Shown here: in pieces, positions 32,943 to 38,218 of the stretch
Layout: every line of letters begins with the position of its first letter
Numbering within the stretch: the first letter of the stretch is position 1
NCBI GenBank assembly: GCA_964491515.1
Contig: CAZBGQ010000016.1
Coordinates: 1 to 38,218, forward strand
DNA: 38,218 nucleotides
From: CAZBGQ01 sp964491515
GTDB lineage: Bacteria; Patescibacteriota; Gracilibacteria; UBA1369; UBA12473
Direction: 5' to 3'
The notes under the pieces: model-generated
The model's input: only the letters and a program-made list of their open reading frames with translations
Databases searched by the model: none
What the model was told of the DNA's origin: nothing
Program-made: the position numbers and the translations under genes

Positions 32943-33332
32943 TTATCCTTCGGTGCCACCTATTTTACCTTCTGAATCGTCAAGAAGCCCCGCCACTCCT
33001 CCACTCCTCACCCTTGCAATGAGGTCCTCTACGTCTCTATGGGCCCCTGAGACAGTTTTAACTATATCTTCGCGTACCTGTAGCATAAGTTGTGCTTGAA
33101 CAGCCGAGAGTATACGAGCCAAAGCAATCAAATTATCTGGCGTCAACTCAGGGAATGTATTCTCTACGGTTTCCCATATCAGAACACTCTCTTTAGGATT
33201 CGCCAGGAGCGCAGAAAGTACCGCCCCTCCGATTTGTGCCTGCTCCTCATGATCCACCCCCTCTGGAGAAATGCTTATTTCCGCAAGGCTATTCTCTAAC
33301 TGTCGTAACCCATCTGATTTTTCTCTTCCCAT
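32943..33332 (-). CDS. Array unit 1: hypothetical helical protein, 129 aa
   Basis: Not recognised. An all-helical pattern without membrane segments, acidic at the C-terminus. Residues 9-19 (LRQLENSLAEI) resemble the start of array unit 2 (LRQVEAGLAAI), after which the two proteins diverge. It is preceded by a near-consensus promoter (33362-33390) and followed 33 nt later by repeat copy A on the same strand. ATG start. Possibly the N-terminal part of a once longer protein whose C-terminus is copy A, since both are in the same reading frame. Confidence 0.65.
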   Translation of the reverse strand: MGREKSDGLRQLENSLAEISISPEGVDHEEQAQIGGAVLSALLANPKESVLIWETVENTFPELTPDNLIALARILSAVQAQLMLQVREDIVKTVSGAHRDVEDLIARVRSGGVAGLLDDSEGKIGGTEG

Positions 33333-33361
33333 TTTATGATAGGTTACTATGACCTTTTGTC

Positions 33362-33390
33362 ATCATACTCCATATTTCAATATCCGTCAA
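33362..33390 (-). promoter_or_regulatory. Promoter of array unit 1
   Basis: Minus strand TTGACG (33390-33385), 17-nt spacer, TATGAT (33367-33362), 29 nt before the ATG. The -35 directly abuts the stop codon of repeat copy B. Confidence 0.65.
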
Positions 33391-33558
33391 TCACCACACT
33401 CCAACTGGAACCGACCTTCCAACCTGTTGAAGTTCTTTCAACACCACTTCATTAACTCCTTGTCTCCCACGTGAATAGTCCCTTACCAAATTCTCCTTCC
33501 TTAACTCCACTAGGAAAGCGAATTGAAAGTACCTATCGCGCTTTTCTTCGCCACCAAT
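33391..33558 (-). pseudogene. Repeat copy B: orphan C-terminal coding fragment
   Basis: A 56-codon open frame without a standard start: GEEKRDRYFQFAFLVELRKE ... KELQQVGRSVPVGVW, then TGA. It is the homologue of copy A. It lies 40 nt downstream of array unit 2 on the same strand but in a different frame. Its right part, AAGTACCTATCGCGC on the plus strand (33527-33541), recurs at 34658 and 36704. Confidence 0.8.
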
Positions 33559-33598
33559 CTATGGCTTATTTAAGCGCTTCTTGCGTTTTTTTACAATC

Positions 33599-34051
33599 CT
33601 ATTCCACCTCTGCTTCTTCTTCCAAAAAATCCTCTAATGATGGTCCATTTTCAAAAAAATTAACTACTAACTCATCCGAAGAGCCTTTCTCCCCTACTCT
33701 TTGAATCCTAAGCCTAACTAAGAGGGTGACGAATTCCGTTGCTGTCCCATTGAATCCCCTCAACCTTTCGTATATTACTTCTAAGGGTTCTCTCGCTTCC
33801 GCCCTTTTTGTTGTTATTGAGGTACTTGAACGCGCTACGAGATCCACCGCCAAGCTGCTTACTGCCGTATCGTCGGACGGGAATGGCAAAGATAGAGCTT
33901 GTAGGGGGCCTACTAGTCTGGCTACATGAGCTTCCATGACTCTTTTGAGCGTTTCTTCAGCTTCTCTAAGTGCTGCTCTGGCCGCAGGGACCTCACTGGC
34001 CACATGAATAGCGGCTAATCCAGCTTCAACTTGCCTTAGAGAATTTGACAT
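33599..34051 (-). CDS. Array unit 2: hypothetical helical protein, 150 aa
   Basis: Not recognised. Ala/Glu/Leu-rich helices with an acidic tail (LEDFLEEEAEVE). It shares the N-terminal pattern LRQxExxLAxI with unit 1, and like unit 1 is followed by an orphan C-terminal fragment (copy B), so the two units look like diverged duplicates. Own promoter at 34078-34106. ATG start without Shine-Dalgarno. No membrane or signal sequence. Confidence 0.65.
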   Translation of the reverse strand: MSNSLRQVEAGLAAIHVASEVPAARAALREAEETLKRVMEAHVARLVGPLQALSLPFPSDDTAVSSLAVDLVARSSTSITTKRAEAREPLEVIYERLRGFNGTATEFVTLLVRLRIQRVGEKGSSDELVVNFFENGPSLEDFLEEEAEVE

Positions 34052-34077
34052 TATTTACGTGTTAAATTTGGACTTCA

Positions 34078-34106
34078 ACTATCAGCCAATTTAGCAATAA
34101 TGTCAA
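34078..34106 (-). promoter_or_regulatory. Promoter of array unit 2
   Basis: Minus strand perfect TTGACA (34106-34101), 17-nt spacer, GATAGT (34083-34078), 26 nt before the ATG. Confidence 0.55.
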
Positions 34107-34147
34107 TAGGCGTTTCCTGTCACCTACCCTCTTCCTCTCCCAAATCA

Positions 34148-34246
34148 TCACACTTCAACTGGAACTGGCCTTTCAACCTGTTGAAGTTCTTTCCTCAAAT
34201 TTTAGATAAAACTGTCTACTTTATGGCCAAGCCCAACTTCTCCTAA
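34148..34246 (-). pseudogene. Repeat copy C: internally deleted fragment
   Basis: The end reads LRKELQQVERPVPVEV then TGA (34150-34148), matching copies A and B. The middle is deleted, and the distal part (34215-34246) matches copy A's GEVG region after a frameshift. Its left end forms a perfect 8-bp inverted repeat, ACTTCAAC (34152-34159) and GTTGAAGT (34180-34187). Confidence 0.7.
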
Positions 34247-34270
34247 ACCATCCATACCGATGGATCCTAC

Positions 34271-34633
34271 ATGAGGCGCATCGGACGAAGTACTAGGCTC
34301 ACTCAGGAACTCAATGATCAACATGAACTTACCGCTTCCAGGGTCACAGCGATTCTTGCTGAGATAAGAGGCACTGAACCAGACCTATTTCCGCTTCCAG
34401 AAAAAAGGAGAGGTCATAGTTCGGATCTAGGATTGGCTATCCAGGCCAAAGCGGAGGGATTAGCCCCCTCAGTACTTGAGACCTTTCAAGCTCTACCCCC
34501 TGACTGTCCCCCAGAAGAGGTAATCGCTGCCTTAAGAAATGCTTTAGGAATCGGACGAAGTGAGTATGTTCTAAAACTGGTTAGCCGCGCAGATCGTTAT
34601 TCTGCCCCGGCCCGAAGAAGAGCTGCAGCTTAA
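34271..34633 (+). CDS. Array unit 3: hypothetical protein, 120 aa
   Basis: Not recognised. Basic at both ends (MRRIGRSTR ... PARRRAAA), helical in the middle, with a proline-rich segment (ALPPDCPPEE). No membrane helix or signal. It is the only array gene for which no convincing promoter was found. ATG start. Flanked by repeat copy C on the left and piece D 24 nt after its stop. Opposite orientation to units 1 and 2. Could be a small DNA- or RNA-binding protein judging only by charge. Confidence 0.6.
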   Translation: MRRIGRSTRLTQELNDQHELTASRVTAILAEIRGTEPDLFPLPEKRRGHSSDLGLAIQAKAEGLAPSVLETFQALPPDCPPEEVIAALRNALGIGRSEYVLKLVSRADRYSAPARRRAAA

Positions 34634-34657
34634 CTTTACGTGACTTTATTTAGAGGG

Positions 34658-34683
34658 AGTACCTATCGCGCCTTTTCTTCTCC
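34658..34683. repeat. Repeat piece D (start portion of the A/B repeat)
   Basis: AGTACCTATCGCGCC and following bases match the right end of copy B (33528-33552) with one inserted base. On the minus strand it begins GEEK like copy B and then loses frame. One base after it ends, the TTGACA of the next promoter begins. Confidence 0.75.
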
Positions 34684-34684
34684 A

Positions 34685-34713
34685 TTGACAAATTATTTAT
34701 ATTCTGGCATTAT
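34685..34713 (+). promoter_or_regulatory. Promoter of array unit 4
   Basis: Perfect TTGACA (34685-34690), 17-nt spacer, CATTAT (34708-34713), 24 nt before the ATG at 34738. It starts directly after repeat piece D. Confidence 0.65.
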
Positions 34714-34737
34714 TCTTTGCCGGAATTAATTTTGTCT

Positions 34738-35631
34738 ATGAAAGAAGTCCGCCTAACACCTATACGTGATCGTTACCCCATCACTGCAGTCCAACTGCGG
34801 ATGGGTCGCATCGGAAATCCGTTGAGGAGTTTCGAAGAGCGTATGCCTCCAGCAAATTTCGAGCTTGGACTTGGAGCGTTTACTGATTACCCTGACTACA
34901 AATTGGATCGATTCAGGCAAGCACGCATAGGGCAGATACAACTCCTAATGAATAGAGGGTATACAACTAGTAATAAGCCCCAAGATGATGAAACACTCGC
35001 GCGTTTTATGGGTGTGAATCCTGACCGCTTTGGGAGCGGACAAGGAGCCTTAGGAGGAGAATTTTCACGCGGGATCCCCTATGCTTTTCATATGGGGAAC
35101 ATTGAAGCCCAACAGGCAGCCCATCTTGTTGATATGATCCGCCGTAATAGTCAACGTGAGGTTAATCGTGTACTCAATATGGGCTGTGGGTCTGTCGGAT
35201 TTCAGCATGTTAACTTGGAAGGTTTAGGTATCGATAAAATTACTTATGCAGACATCAATAACCTCCATGCTCCTGGTGATCCAAAGCCCCTAGAGCTGCT
35301 TGCAGATCGCCTCAAGAAAATGGGGAGACCTGATGTGGAGCGAACCTACCTTACTCTAAACAAGGATGATATTGGGGCTGTATGTGCCTCTATCCCCGCT
35401 AACTCCATTGGCGCTGTTATCCGAACTGGAGTTGGGAATGGAAGCCCAACTGAGATGGCAGGCTTACGACATGCGATGACTGCTGATGGAGAACTGTATG
35501 CTTCAAACAGTATCGTTAGGCAACCTATCGGCCCATTCTTGGATCTCATAGAAGGATCATTTGAGAATGTTCAGGTTGATGTAGGTCTTGCGCGCTACTC
35601 TGTCGTCTGTGGCAGACCAAAGCCACTATAG
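34738..35631 (+). CDS. Array unit 4: Rossmann-fold, possibly SAM-methyltransferase-like protein
   Basis: 297 residues from the chosen ATG (an in-frame TTG at 34717 would overlap the promoter's expected start site). Around residues 140-170 it has VLNMGCGSVGFQ followed by ITYADINN, which fits motifs I and II of class I SAM-dependent methyltransferases (Gly-rich loop, acidic residue after strand 2). A later segment, SIGAVIRTGVGN then GLRHAMTADGELYASNS, fits the motif IV-VI region. The N-terminal 110 residues match nothing known to me. Substrate unknown. Its own promoter and single-gene setting suggest independent acquisition. Confidence 0.6.
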   Translation: MKEVRLTPIRDRYPITAVQLRMGRIGNPLRSFEERMPPANFELGLGAFTDYPDYKLDRFRQARIGQIQLLMNRGYTTSNKPQDDETLARFMGVNPDRFGSGQGALGGEFSRGIPYAFHMGNIEAQQAAHLVDMIRRNSQREVNRVLNMGCGSVGFQHVNLEGLGIDKITYADINNLHAPGDPKPLELLADRLKKMGRPDVERTYLTLNKDDIGAVCASIPANSIGAVIRTGVGNGSPTEMAGLRHAMTADGELYASNSIVRQPIGPFLDLIEGSFENVQVDVGLARYSVVCGRPKPL

Positions 35632-35651
35632 CCGTCCCCAAGCACCGGCCA

Positions 35652-35715
35652 CCCTCTCTCTAATCATTATTGCTCAACTGGGACTGGAATCCCAACCGGT
35701 TGGAGCTCCTTATCT
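35652..35715. repeat. Repeat piece E (end portion, still translated)
   Basis: Matches the left end of copies A to C, including the non-coding CTCTAATCAT before the stop. Here it is the genuine 3' end of array unit 5, encoding KELQPVGIPVPVEQ. It contains the palindrome CCAACCGGTTGG (35692-35703). Confidence 0.75.
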
Positions 35716-36626
35716 ATGATTATAATGTTCTTGCTTTGGTTCAAATTTTGACATCTCGCTTTTAATAATCGATTCCCCTCATTAATTTGCCTTACTCTCA
35801 AACAATCCATTATCTTCATGACTCTCTTTCTAAACTTTTCTTCACTTCTGCCTCTAGCAATGAACACTAAATAGTCCCATTCTTCCTTAGATATAGGTGC
35901 CTGCTCGCTATTCGCATATAAATACTCCTCCTCTACATAGCAACAACAATGGCATGGTATAATTGCAATGCCTTCTGGCATTTCATCTGCCGATAAACTG
36001 ATTATCCTGTCTATTGCATGGCTTATTAACTGTCCTGGATTTTCCAGCACCCAATAATTATCAACGGCCTCTCTATTGGGAAAGCTGGCTTCTCTAATAT
36101 CCACATTCATAAAGCGAGAAATTCTCGCTTCAATACCCATTAGAATTTTTACTGTTTCAAAATCTCTACCTAGTTCCCCTCTAATTTCCCAACAAGTTGA
36201 TTCTGTTAGTCGTTCCTCCCCTCGCAAAAATCCAATTGCCCGTGATCCTAGATCCTGTACTCCGCAAAGATTGTGAATATGAACACTATTAGGATTATCC
36301 AAAATTCCCAATAAAGATGCTGCCATTACCATATCCTTCTCTCCAGACCAGGACCCTATGGTTAAACTCTGGCCGACCAGATAGCTAGTGCTAGTGATCC
36401 CCTCCACATCATCACTATCAAGTCGAGCTTTTAACCTGGCAAATTCTCGCCTTAAAGCAATTAATGATGGCTCCATGCTTATCGTAAACTCAGGATCCTC
36501 AGGTATAAATAAACAGTCAATATCAAGCCTAGCTTCTAATCCTTGAATCCAAAGTTCCTGTGCTCTTAACTGTTCCTCATAAGACGGCCGATATAATGAG
36601 TTCGATAAGGCAAACTGACTTTTCAT
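35667..36626 (-). CDS. Array unit 5: hypothetical protein with the shared KELQxVGxPVPVE C-terminus
   Basis: 319 residues, family not recognised, no membrane helix. Notable stretches are IPCHCCCYVEEEYLY, with a Cys/His cluster that could bind metal (about residue 230), and NPNSVHIHNLCGVQDLGSRA. The last 15 residues (DKELQPVGIPVPVEQ) share the signature encoded by orphan fragments A, B and C, and the 40 residues before it have similar spacing of basic residues. It therefore looks like the intact relative of the fragmented copies. Strong promoter at 36649-36676. ATG start. Confidence 0.7.
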   Translation of the reverse strand: MKSQFALSNSLYRPSYEEQLRAQELWIQGLEARLDIDCLFIPEDPEFTISMEPSLIALRREFARLKARLDSDDVEGITSTSYLVGQSLTIGSWSGEKDMVMAASLLGILDNPNSVHIHNLCGVQDLGSRAIGFLRGEERLTESTCWEIRGELGRDFETVKILMGIEARISRFMNVDIREASFPNREAVDNYWVLENPGQLISHAIDRIISLSADEMPEGIAIIPCHCCCYVEEEYLYANSEQAPISKEEWDYLVFIARGRSEEKFRKRVMKIMDCLRVRQINEGNRLLKARCQNLNQSKNIIIIDKELQPVGIPVPVEQ

Positions 36627-36648
36627 ATTTTATGGTTAACAGTATTTA

Positions 36649-36676
36649 ATTATGCCTATAAAAACAATATTGTCAA
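36649..36676 (-). promoter_or_regulatory. Promoter of array unit 5
   Basis: Minus strand perfect TTGACA (36676-36671), 16-nt spacer, CATAAT (36654-36649), 22 nt before the ATG. Confidence 0.65.
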
Positions 36677-36690
36677 TCCAGTCAATTCCT

Positions 36691-36730
36691 CACCAAGAAG
36701 TGGAAGTACCTATCGCCCCTTTTCCCGCCC
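36691..36730. repeat. Repeat piece F (start portion)
   Basis: AAGTACCTATCGCCCC matches copy B and piece D. On the minus strand it still reads KRGDRYFHFLV, the start of the shared fragment, and then stops. The perfect TTGACA of the next promoter begins at the very next base (36731). Confidence 0.75.
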
Positions 36731-36758
36731 TTGACAGGATCCCCTAAGTCTCTATAAT
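36731..36758 (+). promoter_or_regulatory. Consensus promoter of array unit 6
   Basis: Perfect TTGACA (36731-36736), 16-nt spacer, perfect TATAAT (36753-36758), 20 nt before the ATG at 36779. The best promoter in the window. Confidence 0.75.
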
Positions 36759-36778
36759 TTTGTCTCTTTATAAATCCT

Positions 36779-37441
36779 ATGCCAGAAACTTTGGAATCAG
36801 TTATCGTTGAAGAGGCTCCTCGTCTAGAGGCACCAACCACGACTATCAGCACGGAAGAAGTGGGGCAGGTTCTTGAGAAAATCATAGATAAAATCACTGC
36901 TGCTTCAAACTTGGATAAGGATGATGGAACCAATGCGCGCTCGCCATGGAAACGTTTAGGAATTTTTGCTGCTCACGAAAGAAAGCTACCTGAAGAAATT
37001 CGTACAATACTCCAATCCCACGGAGTCCAAATTGGGGATGATGACACGGTATTAGAATTACACATCCCTCCTCAATCCATTCGACATGAGGACCTACCCC
37101 GCTCATTTATTCGTCTTTGTGAGTACTTAATAGCTAATCGCTCTAAGCGACCCGCATACCTTTACGGAGTTGGCCATCTGTCCCGCTTTATGAAGGCGTA
37201 TGGTTTTAATATTCTGAACTTACCAGAATCTGTTAGGAATAGTTCCGGATCCGCTCGGATACTTGAGAGCTATGCGGAATCTGATGACCCAAAAGAACAA
37301 AGGATTGCCAGAATTTTTGGATTGGAATCTATTCAGCTTGGTTATATATCCACAGATGAATTTATTTCAAGAATTAGCGGCCGTCCGAATTATGAGTGTC
37401 AATTAAGGGCTTATCATGTGGAGAATCTGCAGGAGGGCTAG
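36779..37441 (+). CDS. Array unit 6: hypothetical protein, 220 aa
   Basis: Not recognised. An acidic N-terminal 45 residues, a basic central part, then YLYGVGHLSRFMKAYGFNI (about residues 125-143), which looks like a folded-core segment, followed by NLPESVRNSS. No membrane helix or signal peptide. Driven by a full-consensus promoter, so it is probably well expressed when active. Flanked by repeat piece F on the left and degenerate piece G on the right. Convergent with unit 7. Confidence 0.65.
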   Translation: MPETLESVIVEEAPRLEAPTTTISTEEVGQVLEKIIDKITAASNLDKDDGTNARSPWKRLGIFAAHERKLPEEIRTILQSHGVQIGDDDTVLELHIPPQSIRHEDLPRSFIRLCEYLIANRSKRPAYLYGVGHLSRFMKAYGFNILNLPESVRNSSGSARILESYAESDDPKEQRIARIFGLESIQLGYISTDEFISRISGRPNYECQLRAYHVENLQEG

Positions 37442-37486
37442 ATATTTAGACAGGCTATCTGTTGAGTCACTAAATGCTATCGAGCA

Positions 37487-37515
37487 GGAACAACTACTTC
37501 TGTTGAAAGTTCCTA
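37487..37515. repeat. Degenerate repeat piece G
   Basis: GGAACaactaCTTC followed by TGTTGAAaGTTC resembles the left part of copies B and C with a five-base deletion. It sits between units 6 and 7 and touches the stop of unit 7. The match is weak. Confidence 0.4.
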
Positions 37516-38103
37516 TTCTCTCCTTTTCCTTCTCCTTTTCCATAACCTTACTCCGCGGATAGCATCAAAGAGGGACCCCTCCTCTTGGTTTGCTTTTACA
37601 GCTTCTAATGTTGCTCTTCTTACCGCATTTGGGACTCTTTCTCTCATAGCGACTTCCCCCTCCTCTTGGCTAGTTACTTCATCTAGTCTCTCGCCAGGTG
37701 TCCAACCTCGTCCCTCTCGACGGTCTGTCCTCCAACGATAGTCGTACTTAGGCTGGTCTAAAAACTGCTCTTCTAAATCACCAAGTCTTAACCAAACTTC
37801 TAGCCTGGGGTCAGGCTTTTTAAGCATTTTCTGAACTCTTACTAAACCTTCCTGATCCCCCGACCCTATTTCAAGAACTTCTATCATTTCCCCTGGGGCA
37901 TAAAACGCTTTCTCCTGTTCGCTGAAACGATCAAGTCTAACTGACGAAGTATCCCCTTCTTGTCTCACAGCGGACATCGACCACAGCGCTATTGCCCTCC
38001 CCATTGAACATCGTTCTTGACTAGAATCTAAAACTAATCTTTTTCCTACACTAAGTTCAATTGCTGATTCAGAGGATCCTTCGCGTGGACTATAAACTGG
38101 CAT
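37513..38103 (-). CDS. Array unit 7: hypothetical protein, 196 aa
   Basis: Not recognised. The N-terminal half has beta-type sequence (ELSVGKRLVLDSSQE, GEMIEVLEIGSGDQEGLVRV) suggesting a small barrel-like domain. The C-terminal half is charged and helical and ends in a strongly basic tail (LWKRRRKRRE) that could contact nucleic acid. No membrane helix. Own promoter at 38131-38160. ATG start. The basic tail lies where degenerate repeat piece G begins, so the end of the gene may have been altered by that junction. Confidence 0.65.
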   Translation of the reverse strand: MPVYSPREGSSESAIELSVGKRLVLDSSQERCSMGRAIALWSMSAVRQEGDTSSVRLDRFSEQEKAFYAPGEMIEVLEIGSGDQEGLVRVQKMLKKPDPRLEVWLRLGDLEEQFLDQPKYDYRWRTDRREGRGWTPGERLDEVTSQEEGEVAMRERVPNAVRRATLEAVKANQEEGSLFDAIRGVRLWKRRRKRRE

Positions 38104-38130
38104 AATAATTTTTTAATATTGTAAGAGTTA

Positions 38131-38160
38131 AGAATACGTTAACTTTTCTAATTATGTCAA
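38131..38160 (-). promoter_or_regulatory. Promoter of array unit 7
   Basis: Minus strand perfect TTGACA (38160-38155), 18-nt spacer, TATTCT (38136-38131), 27 nt before the ATG. Confidence 0.55.
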
Positions 38161-38218
38161 ATGTTGTTAAGTTGCAGAGTTCCAGTCACCTTTTTGAGAT
38201 GGGGTTGAAGGGATTTGC

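Larger units (their letters stand above)
27197..38218. mobile_element. Putative integrated element / genomic island at tRNA-Phe (right end outside window)
   Basis: Starts at the overlap between tRNA-Phe and the serine recombinase and extends rightward through genes that are almost all unrecognised, often single, in mixed orientation, and partly AT-richer than the backbone, with repeated intergenic pieces. The right boundary is not in the window: no second copy of the tRNA 3' end was found by eye up to 38218. That everything to the right belongs to one element is inference. The cassette-like part could be a separate insertion hotspot. Confidence 0.5.

Noticed and set aside
34148..35715. Integron attC sites
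   Set aside because: Copy C has an 8-bp inverted repeat (ACTTCAAC/GTTGAAGT), and piece E a palindrome with a GCTCAAC box, but the GTTRRRY core is not met, A and B lack the structure, no integron integrase is present, and the conservation is explained by coding.
32733..36730. Diversity-generating retroelement (template and variable repeats at gene 3' ends)
   Set aside because: The differences between copies A and B are third-position synonymous changes, not adenine-directed, and no reverse transcriptase is present.
36682..36933. Minus-strand 83-codon frame across the start of unit 6
   Set aside because: Mostly antisense of the unit 6 gene and its promoter; only its last residues are the remnant of the repeat (piece F).
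1..38218. Alternative genetic code (UGA as glycine), as in Gracilibacteria
   Set aside because: Full-length conserved genes end at TGA (comF, the second glycosyltransferase, relA), and no conserved gene is interrupted by in-frame TGA.
38161..38218. Further repeat copy at the right edge
   Set aside because: Only GGTTGAAG and a short TTCCAGTC resemble earlier pieces; too little sequence before the window ends.

Overview
The window reads like a chromosome segment of a Candidate Phyla Radiation (Patescibacteria) bacterium, most likely close to Peregrinibacteria/Peribacteria. This is inferred from small core genes with few Shine-Dalgarno sites, many long acidic or coiled-coil proteins without recognisable families, and single representatives of pathways otherwise absent here. 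TGA is used as a normal stop (comF, the second glycosyltransferase, relA), so this is not a code-25 lineage. No marker gene fixes the placement.

Left part (1-27029), chromosomal backbone: a ComF-like phosphoribosyltransferase, two adjacent GT4 glycosyltransferases, dnaX-folC, a very large PVE-repeat protein interrupted by a 100-N assembly gap, ligA, a run of three lineage-type acidic proteins, a sortase, an HNH endonuclease, mnmA, a bifunctional relA/spoT, a HisA-like barrel lacking both catalytic aspartates, ychF, an AroD-like barrel, two charged hypothetical proteins, an MscS channel, a HAD phosphatase, a ferredoxin-NADP-reductase-type oxidoreductase and a small histidine-bearing membrane protein. 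Genes are tightly packed, and two convergent pairs share their stop codons through palindromic TTAA or CTAG.

Junction (27043-28891): a rho-independent terminator and tRNA-Phe(GAA). A large serine recombinase reads back into the tRNA and uses its T-loop as a stop codon, the arrangement expected for an element integrated at a tRNA 3' end.

Right part (28892-38218), accessory island: a 57-codon gene upstream of the recombinase, a DUF805/zinc-ribbon/unknown operon behind a foldable leader, a terminase-small-subunit-like gene coupled to a DUF4209 protein with a HEPN-like RxxxxH motif, and then seven single-gene units in mixed orientation. Every junction between these units carries a piece of one repeated sequence. 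Two copies, about 170 bp, are open frames encoding the same C-terminus, and they differ from each other almost only at synonymous positions. Six of the seven units have their own near-consensus TTGACA promoter, some starting exactly where a repeat piece ends. One unit ends with an intact, translated version of the same C-terminal signature. This cassette-like array is the most unusual part of the window. The right end of the island is not inside it.
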